From positions 186,001 through 250,000 of the forward strand of contig NC_041786.1 of the NCBI RefSeq assembly GCF_900090045.1: a DNA stretch of 64,000 nt, given 5' to 3'. A model generated the notes under the pieces. The model worked only from the letters and a program-made list of their open reading frames with translations. It made no database searches and was not told where the DNA came from. A program made the position numbers and the translations under genes. Positions 1 through 11,488 of the stretch are shown in pieces (the stretch's first letter is position 1; every line of letters begins with the position of its first letter). Source of the DNA: Plasmodium malariae (lineage: Eukaryota; Apicomplexa; Aconoidasida; Haemosporida; Plasmodiidae).

Positions 1-290
1 AAATACATATATATATTTTTTTTTATAAAATATATGCAGTAGCTTTAATTCTAAATAAGCTATAGATTTTTTTTTTTTTTTATACAAAATCTACTCTATT
101 ATATATTTAAAGGATACTACCATTTAGACGAAAAAAACATTATACCTGTGCACAAAAATGTTTCGTATTAACACTATAGTAATAAATTATTGTGTTCGGA
201 TATATTAAAAAAAGTTGCAAAAACATATATAAAATAAAAGCACATACAAAAAAATACATATATATAATATAAAACAAAACGAAATAAATG

Positions 291-366
291 AAACAAATTG
301 GAACAAATTAGAACAAACTGGAACAAATTAGAACAAATGAGAACAAATGAGAACAAATGAGAACAA
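291..366 (+). repeat. Decamer minisatellite GAACAAATTA
   Basis: About seven and a half copies of a 10-base unit, GAACAAATTA or GAACAAATGA, stand head to tail. The same decamer builds a second, longer array at 21491-21660 inside an intron of the CZIB-like gene. Confidence 0.9.
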
Positions 367-1059
367 CGAACAATAAAACAATTTGCTTCCACAAAATATT
401 CCTCTAAAAAAGTAAATAACAATATAAGCAAATTTGATAGAAGATCAAATTAAACATTAAAAGGGGTAAATATTGAGCTGCCTATTTTTTTTTTTTTTTT
501 TATTTGGAAATGTACAAGAACAATTTTTCAAAAAAAAAAAAATAAAAACAAAATATATGAAATTTAGCTTAATCCCTTCTTGAAAATTAAAATTACATAC
601 AAAAATATTTATACATACATTTATATATATATATATATACATATGTTTATACATATATTTATGTATATATATATGTATATATATATGGTATATATATAGA
701 AATATAATACGACATACTTTTAATATTCTTTCAAGTGTTAACAAAATAGCTAATAATACTACTACACACAGAAAAATATGATCTGTTCAGAAAAAAAAAA
801 ATTCTAATTGTTGTTTGCTATAAAAAAAAAAAAAAAAAATGCAGAAAACAAACCTTTATCTCAATAAAAAATAACAAACAAATAAAAAAATATGTACAAC
901 TCAAAGCTAACTAAATTTTAAACTCTTTTGTACATTTATCAACAAAAAAATCTACAATTTACTTTTTAGTGATTTTATGCTTGCGCATCTTAAATATATA
1001 TTTTTTCAAATTTTAATGAACAGTTCATGTAAATTTTACCTAACAAAAAAAAAATATAA

Positions 1060-1198
1060 TAAAATAGTGAAGTAATAAAATAGTGAAATAATAATATAGT
1101 GAAATAATAATATAGTGGAATAATAAAATAGTGAAATAATAATATAGTGAAATAATAATATAGTGAAATAATAATATAGTGAAATAATGAAATAATGA
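1060..1198 (+). repeat. 16-base minisatellite
   Basis: About eight copies of the 16-base unit GTGAAATAATAATATA with single-base variants. The array is intergenic. Because 16 is not a multiple of three, any protein frame through it is a 16-residue repeat artefact. Confidence 0.9.
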
Positions 1199-1653
1199 AA
1201 GAAATAAATTAATAATTTTACTATCCTTTTTTAAAATTATTAATAACAATTAACATTTTTCAATATATATTTAAAATGTAAAAAAGGTAAATCATTTGTT
1301 CTGTTGCAGCAAAAACAAAAAATAAACAAAAAACAGATCGGAAATTTTAAAATTTTTGGTTACGTCAAATTAGCAGGTAAACTCTTGTTACCAATCGAAA
1401 TATATGTAGAAAATTATAAATTATTAAAAGTAAATATATAAAAAGCTAAAAAATGTAAAAAAATATAATTAAAAGGGTTTATTAATAGGTGTGCACAGTA
1501 AAACAAATAAAACTTAAACAGAAAACAAAATAAAATAAATTGCATCATTTTCGCGTTATAGCTGTTTTACCCTTGTTTTTTTTACCTAATTTTTTTTTCT
1601 CTTTTTAATAGCATAATAAAACCAAGTGCAACGAAAATCTGTAAATATGTAAA

Positions 1654-1703
<50 letters not shown>

Positions 1704-3092
1704 TGAACAGATTTAAAATTTGCAATACCCCCTAATTATGCACTTCCCCATATATATATTATCTATATATTCATGCATATACGTTTAGTGTAAACCTTTG
1801 ATTTTACAAATTTCCCGAATTTTCACTGTTGTAAATTGAATACTACAATGATTTTATACCAAAATTAATTTTTTCCTGTAAAGATTAAAAAGGGAAAAGA
1901 TAAAAATTATTTTTAAAAAATTTTTCAGTACTGTTTTTTTAATTTTTGTTTAAGTACTCCTATTCATTAACTCTTCATACTAATAAGCCCTTTTTCTACT
2001 GTCAAAACAGCGGAAACAAATAGTTTTCCCAGATTTTCCGGATTTCCTTGATATTCGTGATTTTCCTGATTTGTTGATTTCCTTATTTCCTGATTTTTTT
2101 AATTACATCAAAGGTCATTAATATTTATTACAAGGGAAAAAAAAACTACTTCACTTTTTCACTTTTGATGGAAAACATATGGTTCTTATTCCACATTTTG
2201 AAAATGTTGTATGTTCGAATTATTTACACACACTTCTCTAAATAAAAAAAATTAATTAATTAAACTATATACTGAAGATCTGTTATAAATTGAAGAACGG
2301 GGTACAATAAATTATGCATTCGTTAATAAATAATCATATTAATGCACGTAAAAAGAGTACTATTTTAAATATCTAAATTCGTTTCCATCATTTTTATTCT
2401 GTAAAATATGAAATTTATCAGTGAATAGTAACTTAATATTTTTTATTAAGATCAAATTCTCATAAATAATTTAATTATCGTCGTAGAGTCAAAATTTATT
2501 AATTCCCTGTAGTTAATTCACATTAATATTAACAAGTATGTATATATGTAAGTAAACACATACTAATTATATAAACATATATTTATATATATATATATTA
2601 CGTACATACAGATGATCCATACACGGATAATGCTGTACTAACGTGTAAAATAAACAACGAAACTATTTGTGGAACATCTATAAAAAATGAAGACTAAAAC
2701 TCTGCACAAAGTTATATACACCTTAGAACGGCGAAATAGTTCATTTTGAATAGATGAAAAGAAAAATCCATTTCCTTTTTTTCCTTTTTTTTTTTTTTTT
2801 ATTAAGTGATAATTACATGAACAACATCAATATATGCAAATGTTTTTTATTAGTGTAACTTGTTATAATTATTGCGCAACTTGAATAATTTTAACAAACA
2901 GAAAAAAAAAAAAAAGAATAAAAGATAGAAGGAATGAACTAAGGATAGAATGATCGAATGAGCGAAAGAAATGGATACTCGTGACTTCTTTTGTTGTACA
3001 ACAAATAAACTTAAATTTCTAAAGAAAACAATTAATATAAAATTTATAAACAATTTAAATAAATAACAGAATGAAGAAACAACTTGACAAAA

Positions 3093-4598
3093 TTACAGTG
3101 GCAGCAACGACCTTTCAACGGCTTGATTCCATTCCAGAAGTTTCTTACCTCTTTTTCTTTTGTCCATTGTGCAATTAAATGTTAATTCGCTATTTTTTAA
3201 CAATCTTTTAACTGAATCTATGTCCTTCCAAATTTTTGCGCCTAAACCAGCCAATACAGCGGCCCCTAAAGCTGTTACTTCTTCATATTTTGGTACTTCA
3301 ATTTTAGTATTTATTATATCTGAATTAAATTGCATAAAGGCTTTATTTTTAGTCATACCTCCATCGCACCTTAAAACATGCAGCATTTCGATACCCATAT
3401 CAGATATTAATGAACATATTATCTCATTTAATTGAAAAACAATACCCTCTAACAAAGATCTAACAATATGTTTTCTTCCTGTATTAAATGACATACCAGA
3501 TATAGATGCTCGTGCATCAGGCCTCCATCTAGGAGCATATAAGCCTCCAAAAGCAGGAACAAATATAACACCTCCTGTATCTTCACAGTTTTCCATAATA
3601 TCACTTGCTTCGCTAGGATGGGATATAAGATTATTTTCTACAAGCCATGAAACACCTGCTCCAGCAGAACCAATTGAACCTTCAAGAGCATAACAAGCTT
3701 TGTCATCTGGATTTAATTTATAACAAACTGTTGTAATTAACCCACATGATGAATATACAACTTTATCTCCTGTATTGATTAACAAAAAAACACCTGTTCC
3801 ATATGTACATTTTGCTTCCCCTTCATTAAATATAGCTTGTCCTATACATGCACTTTGTTGATCACCTATGCAACCAGTAATTGGTACATTTAAATAATCA
3901 GGTACTTTCTCAGATTTGATTAAACCAAAATCAAAACAATTACTTTTTATTTCTGGTAATACAGACATATTGGTAATACCAAACATTTTACATAATTTTT
4001 CATCCCATTGTAATGTATTAATATCCATCAAAAATGTTCTAGATGCATTTGTAACATCTGTGTATATTTTACCTTTTGTCAAATTATAAATAAGCCAAGT
4101 ATTTATATTTCCAATTATAACTGTACCATTATCTACTTTTTGTTTTACTTCAGCATTATTTTGGATTAACCATAAAATTTTAAAGGCACTAAAGTATGTA
4201 TTGAAATATGTTCCTGTTTTTCTTTGATAATAATCATTATCATATTTTCTAGAAAATTCGACTACCATATCTTCTGCACGGGTATCTAACCACACAAGTG
4301 CATTATGCAATGGTTTTCCTGTATACTTATCCCATATTATAAACGTCTCTCTTTGATTCGTAATACCTATGCACTTTACAACTACATCTTTATGTTTCTC
4401 CTTTAATACTTTTAAACCTTCATTCATTAGTTTATATACATTTTCTATTATTTCCATCGGATCATGTTCATACCACCCAGGTTTTAAACATTTTTGTTGA
4501 TGACATAACTGGTTCATGTGAAGAACATTTAATTCTTCATTAAAGAAAACCAGTTTTGTAGACTGTGTACTTTGGTCTATGCTTAATATTATATTCAT
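3093..4598 (-). CDS. GK: Glycerol kinase
   Basis: Phosphorylates glycerol to sn-glycerol-3-phosphate with ATP, linking host glycerol to phospholipid synthesis and glycolysis in the cytosol. The single-exon protein has 501 residues, the usual length of the FGGY kinase family. The N-terminal phosphate-binding motif reads DQSTQSTK (residues 8-15) instead of the bacterial DQGTTSSR. This is followed by GITNQRET, WLDTRAED, the catalytic-Asp motif GDQQSACIG near residue 244, and the C-terminal ATP-site motif RCDGGMTKN near residue 409. The whole chain aligns without gaps to what I remember of P. falciparum glycerol kinase. The start ATG at 4598 begins directly at the first beta strand, so no targeting peptide is present. 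Coding GC is clearly higher than in the flanks. No missing catalytic residue was noticed. Confidence 0.97.
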   Translation of the reverse strand: MNIILSIDQSTQSTKLVFFNEELNVLHMNQLCHQQKCLKPGWYEHDPMEIIENVYKLMNEGLKVLKEKHKDVVVKCIGITNQRETFIIWDKYTGKPLHNALVWLDTRAEDMVVEFSRKYDNDYYQRKTGTYFNTYFSAFKILWLIQNNAEVKQKVDNGTVIIGNINTWLIYNLTKGKIYTDVTNASRTFLMDINTLQWDEKLCKMFGITNMSVLPEIKSNCFDFGLIKSEKVPDYLNVPITGCIGDQQSACIGQAIFNEGEAKCTYGTGVFLLINTGDKVVYSSCGLITTVCYKLNPDDKACYALEGSIGSAGAGVSWLVENNLISHPSEASDIMENCEDTGGVIFVPAFGGLYAPRWRPDARASISGMSFNTGRKHIVRSLLEGIVFQLNEIICSLISDMGIEMLHVLRCDGGMTKNKAFMQFNSDIINTKIEVPKYEEVTALGAAVLAGLGAKIWKDIDSVKRLLKNSELTFNCTMDKRKRGKKLLEWNQAVERSLLPL

Positions 4599-4933
4599 TT
4601 TTTTAAGAAGAATAATTAATCGACTTAAACTGTATACTTATGAATGCTCTACAAGATGGGGATATACGTTGGTACATAAATTTATGGATATTTTAAGGAA
4701 TATATATTAATGAATATTTTAGCGAATATTTATGCGAATATTTATGCGAATATTTAAGCGAATATTTAAGCGAATATTTTAGCGAATATTTTAGCGAATA
4801 TTTTAGCGAATATTTTAGCGAATATTTTAGCGAATATTTTAGCGAATATTTTAACAAATAAATTAACGAATAAATTTATGAATAAATTTGTGGACAAAAT
4901 AATGAACAAAATAATAAACAAAATAATAAACAA

Positions 4934-4996
<63 letters not shown>

Positions 4997-6493
4997 AAAA
5001 AAAAATATTGTACTAAAACAACAACAGAATTCGTAATTTATCTCAAAGGCATGCACATGTATTGATGTAAACACAAAAACATCATATTACAAATGTGTAA
5101 TACTTAATAGGTAAAAAAGGGGTACCACATATATATGTAACGACGTATAAAAAAGAAGAAGAATACTTGTGTAACTTTTTCGGCTTATACTAAATAAAAA
5201 AAAAATATATATATATTTTTCTACAAAATAAATGTGTTAGTACACTTTTTATAATCCTTAAATGAAAAGTAAAATTTTAAATGTTTTAAAATATCTTTAA
5301 ATATTTTGTAATATTCTGAAATGTTCTCAAATATTTTTACATATTTCGAAATGTTAAATGTGTTGAAATATTTTTAAATATTTTGAGATGTTCTCAAATA
5401 TTTTTAAAAATTGTGGAGAATATTTAGCGCATTCACATTTACTATTTTTTAGAGAATATTTAAAAATAAAATAAACAATTTATTAGAAATGTGCGCGTAA
5501 ATACTGTAAAATAATAATTTTCTATTCTAATTAATTACGACTATTTTTGTAAAAAACGAATGTATTTCAAATGAAATATATGTAAAAAAAAAAAAAAAAA
5601 AAAAAAAAAGAAAGGTAAGCATGCACTATAAATGTTCCTACCTGTTAAAATATAAAAATTTAGTTAGAGTTTAAAAAGCGCTATACTCTTTTTTTTTAAA
5701 TTAACATATCACGGAAATATATTTTGTTAGTTTTTACCATATCAATATATATAATATGCATTTTTTTATTTTATTTTTTTGTTATAACATAATATAGCTC
5801 TTTAAAAATATAAATTACCTTGTGCTAACTTTTTAAACTTTAAACGACTTGTTCATTCACACTTTTTTTCCAACTTCAAACAATAGATAAGAATTGCTGG
5901 ATAGATATTTACATTATTTATTTTTGTACACATTTTAATGCGGCTTTTAATTTCACTTGAATGTTAAACAATTTTTTCCTTTTTTTCCTTTTTTTCCTTT
6001 TTTGTAAAAATTGATTTCAAGCTGTTAATAAAGAATTTAATAAAAAATGTGTACTAAATGATAATGTACTCTTTGTTTTAAATTTTAATTTTTTATAATC
6101 TTTTAATATTACTATTATTAATAAAAAGATATAAAAACATAAGCTGTAAAATATCAAATAAAATTTATACTTTTTCTCAAATATGTCCAAATGGTCACAT
6201 ACTACCAAACGGTTCATCTTTTTATTTGTACGTAAACATACATACATGCATATATATTCCATTTGTTTATGTTTCCTTTGTTTATTTGTTTTTCTTTTCT
6301 TTTCTTTTCTTTTTTTTGTTATGTAAGGATAACACTTTTGTAAAAAGGTGCAAAAATTAAAACTTTCTAAACGCAAAACATGCGGCTTGCTGCCATATGT
6401 TTCGTGCTGTTGTATGTTTAAAAGTGATATTACTATATAACTTTTTTATATGTTATGTTCAAACATAACTTTATTTCATTAAAATATGTAGAA

Positions 6494-6531
<38 letters not shown>

Positions 6532-6666
6532 CGTATACTACATTTATTAGCAGTTTTTATATTCTTAAAAAATATATATATGTTTCCACAGTATCTTTTT
6601 TTCTGTTTATATTTACCATTTTTAAGAATGAAAAAAGAAAAAAAAAAAAATTATAAAATTATTCAG
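4599..6666. other. Intergenic region between L17 and glycerol kinase
   Basis: This would hold the glycerol kinase promoter, which is read leftward. It contains a 12-base minisatellite, a 59-base poly(A) run at 4936-4994, degenerate AAATGTTCTCAAATATTTTT copies at about 5265-5415, and (TA)n at about 6497-6525. I see no convincing gene. A weak open frame at 6017-6376 is discussed under rejected items. Confidence 0.6.
4712..4855 (+). repeat. 12-base minisatellite GCGAATATTTTA
   Basis: About twelve copies of GCGAATATTTTA or GCGAATATTTAA in tandem, roughly 115-260 bases upstream of the glycerol kinase start codon. It passes into degenerate AACAAATAA repeats and then a 59-base A run. Confidence 0.9.
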
Positions 6667-8038
6667 TTACTTTTTTTTTATCTTTTTTTTCATAGTTTTT
6701 TTCTTAGATATATCTAGTTTTATTAATTTTTTTAATGTAATTTTAAATGGTAACAGTTTCTGTTTTTCTGCATTTGTCAAAAGAGATTTCTTAGCAGGTC
6801 TTGTTATTTCTTTTGCAATAATTTGAATATGACAAGGAGAAGACATAAATGGGTTAATTCTTCCATGCGCTTTAAATGTTCTTCTTCTTCCTTGACGAGC
6901 TCTATTAACCATTATATGAATTAGTTTTAATTTTCCAACTTCCAAATTCCTTGCCTGTTCAGAAAAAAGATAAAAAAATTAAAATTATAAGAGATATTCC
7001 TATTTTTTCAAATTACAAATATAAAAAAAAGTGTTCATTAGCATAGATATACATATGTGTATACATATATATGCAACATATGCATATAATAATATATAAG
7101 CAAATAGGTATATGTACGCGAAAATTTGCTATACACTAAGTATACAAATAATCTAACAAAATATACACGTTGTATTTTGTTATAAAATAAATGGAAATAA
7201 CACGAGAAATATTTTCCCCTTTTATTTTCCACATTTCTTCTTTTTTTGCAAACACAAAAAAAGTACATATGTATATATACACATATATATACACATATAT
7301 ATACACATATATATACACATATATATACACATATATACACACATATATATATATATATATTAATTCCGTAAAATAAGAATATGTTTGTATAAATCAAAAA
7401 ATGTAATTTTTATTATTTCTATTTTTTCAGACAAATGCCTCACATAATCATGCTTGAAAAATGAAGAATACATTTACTAACTATTATTAAATACATAAAA
7501 CATGTTTTTAAAAATAATAATAAATAATCTTCATTTTTTCATACTCGTCATCTTTTCATCATTAAAATAAAAAATAATAAAAATTTATTTTTTGTTAAGT
7601 TTTTTTTTCACGTGGTGTAAATTTTTAAGATACCTCTGCGTTTGCCTGCACATTGTCAAGAACATTTAAAAGAAATTTACACGATTTCGCGGGCCATCTT
7701 CCTTGAGTGTGATTAAATTCTTTTGCCTGATTTGTTCTTCCAACACCTCCATTATATCTACGGAAGGGAACACACCTTTTTTTTTCAATAACATCATTTA
7801 AATATTTTTTGGCCTCTAACAATTTCATTCTTCTTATAGCTCTAGCTGTTTCATACGTGTTTTTAAAATGGACTCTCAAATCCATACCTGCGCCTTTTGC
7901 ACCTAAAAAAAAAAAAAAAAAGGAGAAAATGATTTAAGATAATAAATATTTGAAATGTCATATAATGCAATATACTACAGTTGATATGTATCATGTGAAT
8001 GTGGCACCACTATATAAATTAAATTTATCTGTAATGTT

Positions 8039-8078
<40 letters not shown>

Positions 8079-8220
8079 TATTTCATAAATATATTCAATA
8101 AATATATCCTAAATTATGATGATGGGAATATTCATATGCAAAAAAAAATTGAAGCACTTCTAATGATTCCTTTTCATTACATTTCCCTGGATCCCTTAAC
8201 TTCTTCGCATATTTAACCAT
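6667..8220 (-). CDS. RPL17: 60S ribosomal protein L17 (uL22), three exons
   Basis: Structural protein of the cytosolic large ribosomal subunit, lining the exit tunnel. The exons are 8181-8220, 7634-7902 and 6667-6954, with introns in phase 1 and phase 0. All introns are GT-AG and the joined frame is open for 198 residues. Exon 1 encodes only 13 residues, starting MVKYAKK, and was found by reading back from the exon 2 acceptor. Exon 2 carries the family signatures [14 protein letters not shown] and [13 protein letters not shown]. Exon 3 carries [21 protein letters not shown]. It resembles human RPL17 (184 residues) throughout, with a Lys-rich C-terminal tail. Intron 1 contains a (TA)n tract. 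The divergent neighbour is the STIMATE-like gene, more than 3 kb away. Confidence 0.96.
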
Positions 8221-8440
8221 TTCATAAAAAGTTATAAAAAAAAAGAAAAAGTGTTACAAGAATAAAATATACGTTTTTTAAAAGCTTACTAAGAAAAAAT
8301 AACCATAAAGCAAAACTTCCTTTCAATTAATAGAAAAAATCATTTTATATTCATATATAAAAATTTTAGAAATAAAAAATATATTGTTTTAATTCAAACA
8401 TAAAATTAATACCATTACCATAATTACGTTTATATACATG

Positions 8441-8515
<75 letters not shown>

Positions 8516-9264
8516 TTATTTATTATGACACATTTATTATTATTTGTTAAACATGTCAATATATTAGCTACATTATTCATGTGTCAACTGCTATATTTAT
8601 AATTATCATGTTGATCAAGCAAAAAATTTTATATAATTTTATTTTTATTTATATAAGAAAGGTCATAATATTATATTATTCTTTATTTTAGTGCATATAT
8701 AGCCACTTTATACATGTATTTTTTATACTTTTTTTTTTTTTTTTTCTTATATATTCCTCAACCCTTTCTTTAAGGAGAGCAAAGTGCTTGTGAAATGGCT
8801 ATTGGTATTATTCATTTTTTTTTTCATTATTTGTATAAAGATTTAATCACTTTTTCTTTTTAGCATACATTTAAAAATAAAAATAAATTGTTAACACTTA
8901 TATAATAGTAAAAATATGTAACATAATTTCTTTTCTATGAGTTCCTTAGATACGTTATATGTACACATAATTTCTACCGAACCATTTTCCTTTATTAACA
9001 ATAGATATGTTTTACATATATAAATTTCTTTTGAGCATTTAAAATGAATAAAAATATTTAAAAAAAATAATAAAGGATTAAAAAGGAGGCAGTGTATTAA
9101 ATAACACTTTATTGTTTAATTATTTTTTAAATATAAATAAAATAAGCTTTTTTTTTGTTAATAAAAAGTAGTATTTCGCTCGATTATTCAAGAATAAACT
9201 TTTTAAGTATACTTAGTTATTTTACCTAATACATATATACACAGTATACATTTACATAAACGTA

Positions 9265-9305
<41 letters not shown>

Positions 9306-11015
9306 TAATTGTTATTGGAAATTCTTTTGAAAAGAGACTCCAAATTTTTATTTATAGTGCATAAACTTGCGTTATCCACAAACAGAAAGAAATGTAATTA
9401 AATTTAGTATTTTCTATTTAACCTAAAAGAAAGAATAGCTATGACCATCAGATACATCATTTTTTATGGAACGAAATCTTAAAAATTTTTAAATGTTAAA
9501 CCTTAACAAGTTATGAAAATATTAATAAGTTATTAACATTTTAAAGGATAGTAAAGAACTGTGTTATTCATCATAAAAACAATATTCATAAGAAAGCAGT
9601 ATTAATATATACATAAAATAAAAATGAATTATATTAAACGAATAACTGTTTTGTGTTATATATTAATATATGCTAAAAAAATAATACAGTTCTATAAATT
9701 ATTATATAATGAAAAATCATTCTCTTCATGCCATGATATTACACAGACGGACCTACAGCAAGCTAGCCTTTTTATGTAGCTCTTTTTTTTTTCTTTTTTA
9801 ATAAGTAGCCATAGCATGAAAAAAAAAAAAATCTTCATATGATATATAATTTATTTATAAATTCAATTAAGAAAATTATTTCTTTTTATTCATGTTTAAT
9901 TCATATGTATATTCTCTAAATATAATATGTCATCATTCAAGTACCACCTAAACTCATGAGAAAAAACGAAAAAAATGTTCAAAAAAACATTATAAATGTG
10001 TGTGTGAGCTCTCACTGTTCAAAAATATAATTATGAAAACTTTAATGTATTATTTAACTTCAACATTTAACTTCAACAGGATAAATATATTTAAATGTTC
10101 TACTCTTAAAAAATGAAATCTCGTTATTTATAATATGAATTGAATGATTTATCTTGCACATTAATGAATATCATGTGTATGAAAAGATTGTACAATATTT
10201 AATCCGTACTATACATAAAAATTTATGAGTATATTTATTGTATGGACAATTTTTTTAATAGTCAAATTTGGATGTAGTTGTTATTTGCTTCTTGAAAAAA
10301 AAAATTAATTAAACGCGAGTTTCTCTTCAATTATGTACAAAAAAAGGAAAAACGAGAAAAGCATAAGTGCCATTTGTACTTTTGCATTATTTGACATGAA
10401 AATATGGTAGTGTATATGTATAAATATGTATTATATATGTAATTATTTTATTTTTTATTTTTTTTTGTAGTTGCATGTTTACAAATTAAATCTTAAACTC
10501 AAAATACTGTTGTAAAACCTTTTTCCTCGCTTTTTCTGTTTTCATCTAATAATTATACTATATAAAAAGGCAAGTCTATTTATGTATATATATATATATT
10601 TATATAAATATTTGTGTATTTGTTTATGTTCATTTATGTATATATTTATCCGTTTGTGTGTTTACTTGTCCATTTACGTTTTTCGTTTGTCCATTTACGT
10701 TTTTTGTTTGTCCATTTACGTTTTTTGTTTGTCCATTTACGTTTTTTGTTTGCCCATTTGTTTGTTTATTTGCGCAATTTTTAGCGTATTTACTTGTGCG
10801 TCCATTTACATGTTTAATTGTAAAACATGTGTACTTATTTTTTTCCTTCTTTGGATATGTTTCAATTAATAGCATGTAAATTCCTATGAAAAGAAAAATG
10901 CATATCAAGATAGTTAAAAAGTAATTTAGTAATTTATATTAACTTTGTACTTGCTTATATTATTTATTTGCTATTATCAAAAGAAGAAAAAAAAAAAAAT
11001 ATATTACATGTTCAT

Positions 11016-11052
<37 letters not shown>

Positions 11053-11488
11053 AGTTAATTTTAAAACATAAATGTTAATATTTTTATACCATGCTATCGC
11101 GTCCATCAGTCATTATTTGAAAGTATATTTTTTTAGTTTCATTTACTTATATCGTAAATGTAAATATATACATATTTTTTTATCTGCCTGTTTTAAAGGA
11201 GTAAAATTACATAAAACCGCTGAAGCAATAAAATGAAGATCATTAGCTATTAAGTTAAAGCCATCCTCCTGCACGGTATAAAAAATGAAATATTGATGAA
11301 AAACTCATTTTACTATTAAATTTATATTTTAAAAGGAGAAGTTTTGTGTAAGTACTTATTTGATTTAAAATGTAAATATGAATTAGTTTTTGTAATCATA
11401 TATTGTGCTTTAAATAGATATGTCTTGACACAGAATATAATCAGTAATACTAAAAGGAAAAACAGGAAAATATTTACAAGTTAAAAAT
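8221..11488. other. Divergent intergenic region, L17 / STIMATE-like gene
   Basis: A 3.3 kb upstream region shared by two divergent genes. It holds (TA)n tracts at about 8451-8502 and 9266-9303, a 21-base minisatellite near 10663-10757, and a poly(T) run at about 11019-11051. Several GC-richer islands interrupt it: 9722-9785, 9436-9462, 11090-11120 and 11185-11280. No open frame looks coding. The islands are weak candidates for non-coding RNA or promoter elements. Confidence 0.55.
10663..10757 (+). repeat. 21-base minisatellite
   Basis: Four to five tandem copies of a 21-base unit built on TTTGTCCATTTACGTTTTT. It is intergenic, about 0.8 kb upstream of the STIMATE-like gene. The unit length is a multiple of three, so frames through it give a spurious seven-residue repeat. 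Confidence 0.9.

Larger units (their letters stand above)
1..3092. other. Intergenic region 3' of glycerol kinase
   Basis: No convincing gene is seen. The stretch is AT-rich with homopolymer A and T runs and a (TA)n tract at about 1653-1695. It holds two minisatellites (listed separately) and one copy of the near-palindrome ATGAACAGTTCAT at 1016-1028. Short open frames here are rich in Phe, Ile, Tyr and Lys and look like translated AT-rich DNA. Confidence 0.7.

Noticed and set aside
6017..6376. Open frame of 119 codons on the minus strand with a hydrophobic segment, between L17 and glycerol kinase
   Set aside because: The frame has no ATG at its 5' end, contains simple AAAGAAAAG repeats, and its residues are those of translated AT-rich DNA. 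A shorter version from an internal Met (MNRLVVCDH...) with one membrane segment cannot be excluded but has no independent support.
743..11250. Scattered TAGCTA and TGCATGC matches as ApiAP2 binding sites
   Set aside because: With this base composition many TAGCTA hexamers are expected by chance in 64 kb; I see no clustering.
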